From Rhipicephalus microplus (taxonomy: Eukaryota; Arthropoda; Arachnida; Ixodida; Ixodidae): a DNA stretch of 64,000 nucleotides. The notes beneath the pieces were generated by a model. That model ran no database searches and had not been told where the DNA came from. It was given only the letters and a program-made list of their open reading frames with translations. Position numbers and translations under genes: made by a program. Of the stretch, positions 9,580 to 19,438 are shown one piece after another. The stretch is from NCBI RefSeq assembly GCF_043290135.1, contig NC_134707.1, positions 140,369,319 through 140,433,318 of the forward strand. Reading direction: 5' to 3'. The number at the start of each line of letters is the position of its first letter. Positions within the stretch are counted from its first letter, which is position 1.

Positions 9580-12480
9580 CTTGAGTTTATAGTTGCGGAT
9601 TTTCTAGTTGCAGAGCTTTAAGTTGTCGAGTTTCTAGTTGCAAAGTCTCTAGTTGTGGAGTTTCTAGTTGCGGAGTTTCTAGCTGTGGAGTTTCTAGTTG
9701 CGGAGTCTCTAGTTGTGCAGTCTCTGGTTTTGGAGTCTCTGGTTGTGGAGTTTCTAGCTGTGGAGTTTCAAGTTGCGGAGTCTCTAGTTGTGCAGTCTCT
9801 AGCTGTGGAGTCTCTGGCTGTGGAGTATTTAGTTGTGGAGTTTCTAGTTGTGGAGTTTCTATTTGCTGAGTTTCTTGTTGCGGAGTTTCTAGTTGTGGAT
9901 TTTCTGGCTGTGGAGTTTCTAGTTGCGGAGTTTCTAGTTGTGGAGTTTCTAGTTGTGAGGTTTGTAGTTGTTGAGTTTCTAGTTTTCGAGTTTCTAGTTG
10001 TGGAGTCTCTAGTTGTGGAGTTTCTAGTTGTGAAGTTTCCAGTTGCGAAGTCTCAAGTTGTTGAGTTTCTAGTTGTGGAGTTTCTAGTTGTGGGGTTCGT
10101 AGTTGTGGGGTTCGTAGTTGTGCAGTTTCTTGTTGTGGAGTATCTACTTGTGGAGTTTCCATTTGTGGTGTTTCTAGTTGTGGTGTTTCTAGTTGTGGAG
10201 TTTCTAGTGTTTGAATTTCTAGTTGCCGAGTTCTTTAGTTGCGAAGTCTCAAGTTGTGGAGTTTCTAGCTGTGAAGTTTCTAGTTGCGGAGATTCTAGTT
10301 GCGGAGTTTCTAGTTGTGGAGTTTTTAGTTGAGGAGTCTCTTGTTGTGGGGTCTCTAGTATTGGAGTTTCTAGTTGTGGAGTGTCTACTTGTGGAGTTTC
10401 TAGTTGTGGAGTTTCTAGTTGTGGAGTTTCTAGTCGTGGAGTCTGTAGTTGTGGAGTAGCTATTTGTTGGGTTTCAAGTTATGGAGTTTTTGGCTGTGGA
10501 GTTTCTAGTTGTGGAGTTTCTAGTTGTTGAGTTTCTAGTTGCCCAGTTTCTAGTTGCGAAGTCTCAAGTCGTGGAGTTTCTAGCTGCGGAGTTTCTAGTT
10601 GCGGAGCTTCTAGTGGCGGAGTTTCTAGTTGTGGAATTTGTAGTTGTGGAGGATCTAGTTTTGGTGTTTCAAGTTGTGGAGTTTCTAGCTGTGGAGTTTC
10701 TAGTTGCGGAGTTTCTAGTTGCTGAGTTTCTAGTTGCGGAGTTTCTAGTTGCGGAGTTTCTAGTTGTGGAGTTTCTAGTTGCGGAGTTTTCTAGTTGCGG
10801 AGTTTGTAGTTGTGGAGTTTCTAGTTGTGGAATTTCTAGTTACGGAGTTTCTAGTTGTGGAGCTTTTAGTTGAGGAGTCTCTAGTTGTTGAGTCTCTAGT
10901 TGTGGAATTTCTAGTTGTGGAGTTTCTAGTTGTGGAGTTTCTAGTTGTGGAATTTCAAGTTGTGGAGTCTCTAGTGGCGGAGTGAGTTTCTAGTTGCGGA
11001 GTTTCTGTTTGTGGAGTTTCTAGTTGCGGAGCCAGTAGTTGTGGAGTTTCTAGTTGTGGAGTTTCTAGTTGTGGAGTTTCTAGTTGTGGAGTTTCTAGTG
11101 TTTGAATTTCTAGTTGCCGAGTTCTTTAGTTGCGAAGTCTCAAGTTGTGGAGTTTCTAGCTGTGAAGTTTCTAGTTGCGGAGTTTCTAGTTGCGGAGTTT
11201 CTAGTTGTGGAGTTTATAGTTGAGGAGTCTCTAGTTGTGGGGTCTCTAGTTGTGGAGTTTCTAGTTGTGGAGTCTCTAGTTGGGGAGTTTCGAGTTGTGG
11301 AGTTTCTAGCTGTGGAGTTTTTCGTCGCGGAGTTTCTAGTTGCAGAGTTTCTAGTAGCGGAGTTTTCTTGTTGTGGAGATTCTAGTGGCGGAGTTTCTAG
11401 TTGCGGAGTTTCAAGTTGTGGAGTTTCTAGTTGTGGACTTTCTAGCTGTGGAGTTTCTAGTTGCGGAGTTTTTAGTTGTGGAGTTTCTGGTTGTGGAGTT
11501 TCTAGTTCTGGAGTCTGTAGTTGTGGAGTATCTATTTGTTGGGTTTAAAGTTGTGGAGTTTCTAGTTGTGGAGTTTCTAGTTGTTGAGTTTCTTGTAGTT
11601 GAGTTTCTAGTTGCCGAGTTTCTAGTTGCGAAATCTAAGGTCGTGGAGTTTCTAGCTGTGGGGTTTCTAGTTGCGGAGTTTCTAGTTGCGGAGTTTCTAG
11701 TTGTGGATTTTGTAGTTGTGGAGTATATAGTTGTGGTGTTTCAAGTTGTGGAGTTTCTAGTTGCGGAGTTTCTAGTTGCAGAGTTTCTAGTTCCGGAGTT
11801 TTCTAGTTGTGGAGTTTCTAGTTGCGGAGTTTCTAGTTGTGGAGCTTCAAGTTGTGGAGTTTCTGGTTGTGGAGTTTATAGTTGTGGAATTTCTAACTGT
11901 GGAGATTCTACTTGCGGAGTTTCTAGTTGCAGAGTTTCTAGTTGTGGAGTTTCTAGTTGTGGAGTTTCAGTTGTGGAGTTTAAAGTTGTGGAATTTATAG
12001 GTGTGGAGTTTCTAGTTGTGGAATTTCAAGTTGTGGAGTTTCTAGTTGTGGAGTTTCTAGTTGTGGAGTTTTAAGTTGTGGAGTTTCTAATTGTGGAGCT
12101 TCTTGATGGGGAGTTTCTAGTTGTGAAGTTTCTAGTAGTGGATTTTCGAGTTGTGGAGTTTCTAGTTGCGAAGTTTCTAGTTGGGGAGTTTCTACTTGTG
12201 GAGTTTCTAGTTGTGGAGTTTCTAGCTGTGGAGTTTCTAGTTGCAGGGTTTCTAGTTTCGGAGTTTTCTAGTTGTGGAGTTTCTAGTTGCGGAGTTTCTA
12301 GTTGCGGAATTTCAAGTTGTGGAGTTTCTAGTTGTGGAGTTTCTAGTTGTGGAGTTTTAAGTTGTGGAGTTTCTAATTGTGGAGCTTCTTGATGGGGAGT
12401 TTCTAGTTGTGAAGTTTCTAGTAGTGGATTTTCGAGTTGTGGAGTTTCTAGTTGCGAAGTTTCTAGTTGGGGAGTTTCTA
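9580..12480 (+). repeat. Block A HOR copy 5, transitional (2,901 bp)
   Basis: The left part (9,580 to about 10,340) follows copy 4 closely at an offset of 2,692 bp. From about 11,280 the modules change to those typical of the next family: GAGTTTTTCGTCGCGGAG near 11,317, GTATCTATTTGTTGGGTTTA near 11,527, and GTTCCGGAGTTTTCTAG near 11,790. This is the bridge between the two HOR families. The next marker copy is at 12,481. Confidence 0.72.
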
Positions 12481-14280
12481 CTTGAGTTTATAGTGGCGGA
12501 TTTTCTAGTTGCAGAGTTTTAAGTTGTCGAGTTTCTAGTTGCAAAGTCTCTAGTTGTGGATTTTCTAGTTGCGAAGTTTCTAGCTGTGGAGTTTCTAGTT
12601 GCGGAGTCTCTAGTTGTGAAGTGTCTAGTTTTGGAGTTTCTAGTTGTGGAGTTTCTATTTGCTGAGTTTCTTGTTGCGGAGTTTCTAGTTGTGGATTTTC
12701 TGGCTGTGGAGTTTCTAGTTGTGGAGTTTCTAGTTGTGGAGTTTCTAGTTGTGAGGTTTGTAGTTGTTGAATTTCTAGTTTTCAAGTTTCTAGTTGTGGA
12801 GTCTCTAGTTGTGGAGTTTCTAGTTGTGAAGTTTCTAGTTGCGAAGTCTCAAGTTGTTGAGTTTCTAGTTGTGGAGTTTCTAGTTGTGGGGTTCGTAGTT
12901 GTGGGGTTCGTAGTTGTGCAGTTTCTAGTTGTGGAGTATCTACTTGTGGAGTTTCCATTTGTGGTGTTTCTAGCTGTGGAGTTTCTAGTTGCGGAGTTTC
13001 TAGATGCAGAGTTTCTAGTTGCGGAGCTTTCTAGTTGTGGAGATACCAGTGGCGGAGTTTCTAGTTGCGGAGTTCCAAGTTGTGGAGTTTCTAGTTGTGG
13101 AGTTTCTAGTTGTGGAATTTGTAGTTGTGGAGTATATAGCTGTGGTGTTTCAAGAGATGGAATTTCTAGTGGCGGAGTTTCTAGTTGTAGAGTTTCTAGT
13201 TGCGGAGTTTTCTAGTTGTGGAGTTTCTAGTTGCGGAGTTTCTAGTTGCGGAGCTTCAAGTTGTGGAGTTTGTAGTTGTGGAGTATCTAGTTGTGGGCTT
13301 TCAAGTTGTGGAGTTTCTAGTTGTGGAGTTTCTAGTTGCGGAGTTTTCTAGTTGCGGAGTCTGTAGTTGTGGAGTTTCTAGTTGTGGAATTTCTAGTTAC
13401 GGAGTTTCTAGTTGTGGAGCTTTTAGTTGAGGAGTCTCTAGTTGTTGAGTCTGTAGTTGTGGAATTTCAAGTTGTGGAGTCTCTAGTGGCGGAGTGAGTT
13501 TCTAGTTGCGGAGTTTCTGTTTGTGGAGTTTCTAGTTGCGGAGCCAGTAGTTGTGGAGTTTCTAGTTGTGGAGTTTCTAGTTGTGGAGTTTCTAGTGTTT
13601 GAATTTCTAGTTGCCGAGTTCTTTAGTTGCGAAGTCTCAAGTTGTGGAGTTTCTAGCTGTGAAGTTTCTGGTTGCGGAGTTTCTAGTTGCGGAGTTTCTA
13701 GTTGTGGAGTTTTTAGTTGAGGAGTCTCTAGTTGTGGGGTCTCTAGTTGTGGAGTTTCTAGTTGTGGAGTCTCTAGTTGAGGAGTTTCGAGTTGTGGAGT
13801 TTCTAGCTGTGGAGTTTTTCGTCGCGGAGTTTCTAGTTGCAGAGTTTCTAGTAGCGGAGTTTTCTAGTTGTGGAGATTCTAGTGGCGGAGTTTCTAGTCG
13901 CGGAGTTTCAAGTTGTGGAGTTTCTAGTTGTGGACTTTCTAGCTGTGGAGTTTCTAGTTGCGGAGTTTTTAGTTGTGGAGTTTCTGGTTGTGGAGTTTCT
14001 AGTTCTGGAGTCTGTAGTTGTGGAGTATCTATTTGTTGGGTTTAAAGTTGTGGAGTTTCTAGTTGTGGAGTTTCTAGTTGTTGAGTTTCTTGTAGTTGAG
14101 TTTCTAGTTGCCGAGTTTCTAGTTGCGAAATCTCAAGTCGTGGAGTTTCTAGGTGTGGGGTTTCTAGTTGCGGAGTTTCTAGTTGCGGAGTTTCTAGTTG
14201 TGGATTTTGTAGTTGTGGAGTATATAGTTGTGGTGTTTCAAGTTGTTGAGTTTCTAGTTGCGGAGTTTCTAGTTGCAGAG
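12481..14280 (+). repeat. Last block A-type copy before the family switch
   Basis: The copy begins with the marker at 12,481 and carries the 19-bp irregular unit at 13,486 and the GAGTTTTTCGTCGCGGAG module near 13,810. It merges into the 2.2-kb family near 14,280. The marker module is then absent until about 22,076. The right limit is approximate. Confidence 0.65.
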
Positions 14281-14782
14281 TTTCTAGTTCCGGAGTTTTC
14301 TAGTTGTGGAGTTTCTAGTTGCGGAGTTTCTAGTTGTGGAGCTTCAAGTTGTTGAGTTTCTCGTTGTGGAGTTTCTAGTTGTGGAGTTTGTAGTTGTGGA
14401 GTATCTAGTTGTGGACTTTCAAGTTGTGGAGTTTCTAGTTGTGGAGTTTCTAGTTGTTGATTTTCTAGCTGTGGAGTTTCTATTTGCGGAGTTTCTAGCT
14501 GCAGAGTTTCTAGTTGTGGATTTTCTAGCTGTGGAATTTCTGGTTGCAGAGTTTTTAGTTGCGGTGTTTCTAAGTGTGGAGTTTCTAGTTGTTGAGTTTG
14601 TAGTTGCCGAGTTCTTTAGTTGCGAAGTCTCAAGTTGTAGAGTTTGTAGCTGTGGAGTTTCTAGTTGCGGAGTTTCTAGTTGCGGAGTTTCTAGTTGTGG
14701 ATTTTTTAGTTGTGGAGTCTCTACTTGTGGACTTTCTAGTTGTGGAGTGTGTACTTGTTGAGTTTCTAGTTGTGGAGTTTCT

Positions 14783-14830
14783 ATTTGTTGTTTTTAGTTT
14801 TCGTGTTTGTAGTTGTAGATTTTCTAGTTG
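14783..14830 (+). repeat. T-rich degenerate tract within block B-type HORs
   Basis: The tract reads ATTTGTTGTTTTTAG then TTTTCG(T/A)GTTTGTAG and GTAGATTTTC. It departs most from the 15-bp consensus of any tract in the array. Copies with CGTG lie near 14.81, 17.07, 23.76, 28.29, 32.29 and 34.99 kb. Copies with CGAG lie near 19.25, 21.42, 25.94, 38.16, 40.13, 43.05, 45.10, 47.48, 50.81, 52.65, 55.67, 58.55 and 61.42 kb. No copy lies in the first 14 kb. Confidence 0.8.
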
Positions 14831-15138
14831 CAGAGTTTTTAGTTTTGGAGTATCTAGTTGCGGAGTCTCTAATTGTGCAGTCTCTAGTTTTGGAGTCTCT
14901 AGTTGTGGAGTTTCTGGTTGTGGACTTTATAGTTGTGGAATTTCTAACTGTGGAGATTCTACTTGCGGAGTTTCTAGTTGCAGAGTTTCTAGTGGTGGAG
15001 TTTCTAGTTGTGGAGTTTTAGTTGTGGAGTTTAAAGTTGTGGAATTTATAGGTGTGGAGTTTCTAGTTGTGGAGTTTCTAGTTTTCGGATTTCTAGTTAC
15101 GGAGTTTCTAGTTGTGGAGTTTCTAGTTATGGAGCTTT

Positions 15139-15162
15139 TAGTTGAGTTGTGGAGCTCTAGTT
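15139..15162 (+). repeat. Irregular junction with a GAGCTC palindrome
   Basis: GTTGAGTTGTGGAGCTCTAG breaks the 15-bp rhythm with an 11- to 12-bp unit and makes a SacI-type hexamer, GAGCTC. It recurs near 17,413, 19,582, 24,109, 28,650, 32,654, 35,306, 40,492, 45,471, 47,829, 52,983, 55,903, 58,778 and 61,772. In copies near 21.77, 26.29, 38.43, 43.41 and 51.17 kb it reads GAGCTGTAG, so the palindrome is lost. Confidence 0.8.
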
Positions 15163-16145
15163 GTGGAGTTTCTAATTGTGGAGTGTCTACTTGTGGAGTT
15201 TCTAGTTGTGGAGTTTCTAGCTGTGGAGTTTCTAGTTGCAGGGTTTCTAGTTTCGGAGTTTTCTAGTTGTGGAGTTTCTAGTAGCGGAGTTTCTAGTTGC
15301 GGAGTTTCAAGTTGTGGAATTTCTAGTTGTGGAGTTTCTAGTTGTGGAAATTTTAGTTGTGGAGTTTCTAATTGTGGAGCTTCTTGATGGGGAGTTTCTA
15401 GTTGTGAAGTTTCTAGTTGTGGATTTTCGAGTTGTGGAGTTTCTAGTTGTGGAATTTCAAGTTGTGGAGTCTCTAGTGGCGGAGTGAGTTTCTAGTTGCG
15501 GAGTTTCTGTTTGTGGAGTTTCTAGTTGCGGAGCCAGTAGTTGTGGAGTTTCTAGTTGTGGAGTTTCTAGTGTTTGAATTTCTAGTTGCCGAGTTCTTTA
15601 GTTGCGAAGTCTCAAGTTGTGGAGTTTCTAGCTTTGAAGTTTCTGGTTGCGGAGTTTCTAGTTGCGGAGTTTCTAGTTGTGGAGTTTTTAGTTGAGGAGT
15701 CTCTAGTTGTGGGGTCTCTAGTTGTGGAGTTTCTAGTTGTGGAGTCTCTAGTTGAGGAGTTTCGAGTTGTGGAGTTTCTAGCTGTGGAGTTTTTCGTCGC
15801 GGAGTTTCTAGTTGCAGAGTTTCTAGTAGCGGAGTTTTCTAGTTGTGGAGATTCTAGTGGCGGAGTTTCTAGTTGCGGAGTTTCAAGTTGTGGAGTTTCT
15901 AGTTGTGGACTTTCTAGCTGTGGAGTTTCTAGTTGCGGAGTTTTTAGTTGTGGAGTTTCTGGTTGTGGAGTTTCTAGTTGCCGAGTTTCTAGTTGCGAAA
16001 TCTCAAGTCGTGGAGTTTCTAGCTGTGGAGTTTCTAGTTGCGGAGTTTCTAGTTGTGGATTTTGTAGTTGTGGAGTATATTGTTGTGGTGTTTCAAGTTG
16101 TGGAGTTTCTAGTTGCGGAGTTTCTAGTTGCAGAGTTTCTAGTTC

Positions 16146-16959
16146 CGGAGTTTTCTAGTTGTGGAGTTTCTAGTTGCGGAGTTTCTAGTTGTGGAGCTTC
16201 AAGTTGTGGAGTTTCTCGTTGTGGAGTTTCTAGTTGTGGAGTTTGTAGTTGTGGAGTATCTAGTTGTGGACTTTCAAGTTGTGGAGTTTCTAGTTGTGGA
16301 GTTTCTAGTTGTTAATTTTCTAGCTGTGGAGTTTCTATTTGCGGAGTTTCTAGCTGCAGAGTTTCTAGTTGTGGATTTTCTAGCTGTGGAATTTCTGGTT
16401 GCAGAGTTTTTAGTTGCGGCGTTTCTAGTTGTGGAGTTTCTAGTTGTTGAGTTTCTAGTTGCCGAGTTCTTTAGTTGCGAAGTCTCAAGTTGTAGAGTTT
16501 CTAGCTGTGGAGTTTCTAGTTGCGGAGTTTCTAGTTGCGGAGTTTCTAGTTCCGGAGTTTTCTAGTTGTGGAGTTTCTAGTTGCGGAGTTTCTAGTTGTG
16601 GAGCTTCAAGTTGTTGAGTTTCTCGTTGTGGAGTTTCTAGTTGTGGAGTTTGTAGTTGTGGAGTATCTAGTTGTGGACTTTCAAGTTGTGGAGTTTCTAG
16701 TTGTGGAGTTTCTAGTTGTTGATTTTCTAGCTGTGGAGTTTCTATTTGCGGAGTTTCTAGCTGCAGAGTTTCTAGTTGTGGATTTTCTAGCTGTGGAATT
16801 TCTGGTTGCAGAGTTTTTAGTTGCGGTGTTTCTAAGTGTGGAGTTTCTAGTTGTTGAGTTTGTAGTTGCCGAGTTCTTTAGTTGCGAAGTCTCAAGTTGT
16901 AGAGTTTGTAGCTTTGGAGTTTCTAGTTGCGGAGTTTCTAGTTGCGGAGTTTCTAGTTG
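16146..16959 (+). repeat. Local 407-bp tandem duplication
   Basis: The tract beginning at CCGGAGTTTTCTAG near 16,146 is repeated 407 bp later, near 16,553, with scattered substitutions. For instance GTTGTTAATTTTCTAG in the first copy (near 16,311) is GTTGTTGATTTTCTAG in the second. 407 is 27 units plus 2 bases. The neighbouring HOR copies lack this exact doubling. Confidence 0.7.
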
Positions 16960-17820
16960 TGGATTTTTTAGTTGTGGAGTCTCTACTTGTGGACTTTCTA
17001 GTTGTGGAGTGTGTACTTGTTGAGTTTCTAGTTGTGGAGTTTCTATTTGTTGTTTTTAGTTTTCGTGTTTGTAGTTGTAGATTTTCTAGTTGCAGAGTTT
17101 TTAGTTTTGGAGTATCTAGTTGCGGAGTCTCTAATTGTGCAGTCTCTAGTTTTGGAGTCTCTAGTTGTGGAGTTTCTGGTTGTGGACTTTATAGTTGTGG
17201 AATTTCTAACTGTGGAGATTCTACTTGCGGAGTTTCTAGTTGCAGAGTTTCTAGTGGTGGAGTTTCTAGTTGTGGAGTTTTAGTTGTGGAGTTTAAAGTT
17301 GTGGAATTTATAGGTGTGGAGTTTCTAGTTGTGGAGTTTCTAGTTTTCGGATTTCTAGTTACGGAGTTTCTAGTTGTGGAGTTTCTAGTTATGGAGCTTT
17401 TAGTTGAGTTGTGGAGCTCTAGTTGTGGAGTTTCTAGTTGTGGAGTGTCTACTTGTGGAGTTTCTAGTTGTGGAGTTTCTAGCTGTGGAGTTTCTAGTTG
17501 CAGGGTTTCTAGTTTCGGAGTTTTCTAGTTGTGGAGTTTCTAGTAGCGGAGTTTCTAGTTGCGGAGTTTCAAGTTGTGGAGTTTCTAGTTGTGGAGTTTC
17601 TAGTTGTGGAAATTTTAGTTGTGGAGTTTCTAATTGTGGAGCTTCTTGATGGGGAGTTTCTAGTTGTGAAGTTTCTAGTTGTGGATTTTCGAGTTGTGGA
17701 GTTTCTAGTTGTGGAATTTCAAGGTGTGGAGTCTCTAGTGGCGGAGTGAGTTTCTAGTTGCGGAGTTTCTGTTTGTGGAGTTTCTAGTTGCGGAGCCAGT
17801 AGTTGTGGAGTTTCTAGTTG
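16543..17820 (+). repeat. Block B HOR, 2,262-bp copy 2 (conserved part)
   Basis: This part matches 14,281-15,558 at an offset of 2,262 bp. Beyond about 17,820 the same order continues but with a shifted offset, because single 15-bp units have been gained or lost. The copy overlaps the next, 2,169-bp period, which is expected where HORs of different length are nested. Confidence 0.72.
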
Positions 17821-19438
17821 TGGAGTTTCTAGTTGTGGAGTTTCTAGTGTTTGAATTTCTAGTTGCCGAGTTCTTTAGTTGCGAAGTCTCAAGTTGTGGA
17901 GTTTCTAGCTTTGAAGTTTCTGGTTGCGGAGTTTCTAGTTGCGGAGTTTCTAGTTGTGGAGTTTTTAGTTGAGAAGTCTCTAGTTGTGGGGTCTCTAGTT
18001 GTGGAGTTTCTAGTTGTGGAGTCTCTAGTTGAGGAGTTTCGAGTTGTGGAGTTTCTAGCTGTGGAGTTTTTCGTCGCGGAGTTTCTAGTTGCAGAGTTTC
18101 TAGTAGCGGAGTTTTCTAGTTGTGGAGATTCTAGTGGCGGAGTTTCTAGTTGCGGAGTTTCAAGTTGTGGAGTTTCTAGTTGTGGACTTTCTAGCTGTGG
18201 AGTTTCTAGTTGCGGAGTTTTTAGTTGTGGAGTTTCTGGTTGTGGAGTTTCTAGTTGCCGAGTTTCTAGTTGCGAAATCTCAAGTCGTGGAGTTTCTAGC
18301 TGTGGAGTTTCTAGTTGCGGAGTTTCTAGTTGCGGAGTTTCTAGTTGTGGATTTTGTAGTTGTGGAGTATATTGTTGTGGTGTTTCAAGTTGTGGAGTTT
18401 CTAGTTGCGGAGTTTCTAGTTGCAGAGTTTCTAGTTCCGGAGTTTTCTAGTTGTGGAGTTTCTAGTTGCGGAGTTTCTAGTTGTGGAGCTTCAAGTTGTG
18501 GAGTTTCTCGTTGTGGAGTTTCTAGTTGTGGAGTTTGTAGTTGTGGAGTATCTAGTTGTGGACTTTCAAGTTGTGGAGTTTCTAGTTGTGGAGTTTCTAG
18601 TTGTTAATTTTCTAGCTGTGGAGTTTCTATTTGCGGAGTTTCTAGCTGCAGAGTTTCTAGTTGTGGATTTTCTAGCTGTGGAATTTCTGGTTGCAGAGTT
18701 TTTAGTTGCGGCGTTTCTAGTTGTGGAGTTTCTAGTTGTTGAGTTTCTAGTTGCCGAGTTCTTTAGTTGCGAAGTCTCAAGTTGTAGAGTTTCTAGCTGT
18801 GGAGTTTCTAGTTGCGGAGTTTCTAGTTGCGGAGTTTCTAGTTGCGGAGTTTCTAGTTGTGCAGTTTTAGTTGTGGAGTCTCTAGTTGTAGAGTTTCTTG
18901 TTGTTGATTTTCTATCTGTGGAGTTTCTATTTGCGGAGTTTCTAGTTGCAGAGTTTCTAGTTGTGGATTTTCTAGCTGTGGAATTTCTGCTTGCAGAGTT
19001 TTTAGTTGCGGTGTTTCTAGTTGTGGAGTTTCTAGTTGTTGAGTTTGTAGTTGCCGAGTTCTTTAGTTGCGAAGTCTCAAGTTGTAGAGTTTCTAGCTGT
19101 GGAGTTTCTAGTTGCAGAGTTTCTAGTTGCGGAGTTTCTAGTTGTGGATATTTAATTGTGGAGTCTCTAGTTGTGGACTTTCTAGTTGTGGAGTGTCTAC
19201 TTGTTGAGTTTCTAGTTGTGGAGTTTCTATTTGTTGTTTTTAGTTTTCGAGTTTGTAGTTGTAGATTTTCTAGTTGCAGAGTTCCTAGTTTTGGAGTATC
19301 TAGTTGCGGAGTCTCTAATTGTGCAGTCTCTAGTTTTGGAGTCTCTAGTTGTGGAGTTTCCGGTTGTGGAGTTTATAGTTGTGGAATTTCTAACTGTGGA
19401 GATTCTACTTGCGGAGTTTCTAGTTGCAGAGTTTCTAG
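17270..19438 (+). repeat. Block B HOR, 2,169-bp copy 1
   Basis: The order recurs 2,169 bp later: the GGAGCTCTAG junction at 17,413 recurs at 19,582, and the GTTCCGGAGTTTTCTAG module near 18,435 recurs near 20,604. 2,169 is 144 units plus 9 bases. The left limit is where the tract GGTGGAGTTTCTAGTTGTGG stops matching its downstream counterpart. Confidence 0.8.

Larger units (their letters stand above)
14281..16542 (+). repeat. Block B HOR, 2,262-bp copy 1
   Basis: Module order recurs 2,262 bp downstream: GTTCCGGAGTTTTCTAG near 14,288 recurs near 16,550, and the T-rich tract at 14,783 recurs at 17,045. Between about 15,560 and 15,590 the downstream copy has one extra 15-bp unit. This family contains a T-rich degenerate tract and a GGAGCTCTAG junction that block A lacks. 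Confidence 0.78.

Noticed and set aside
12519..12785. Minus-strand RNSTT-repeat ORFs (also at 46,090, 54,223, 57,098 and 59,973)
   Set aside because: These are the other stop-free minus-strand frame of the unit. They are short, present in only some copies, and overlap the ETPQL frame region without any coding sign.
14783..14830. T-rich tract as a terminator, promoter or transposon remnant
   Set aside because: It recurs at a fixed place in HOR copies, flanked by ordinary units. It has no hairpin, terminal inverted repeat or target duplication, and can be read as diverged 15-mers.
15152..15157. GAGCTC and CTAG palindromes as protein-binding or integration sites
   Set aside because: Such short palindromes arise by chance from the unit. 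CTAG is built into every unit junction, so it carries no specific meaning.
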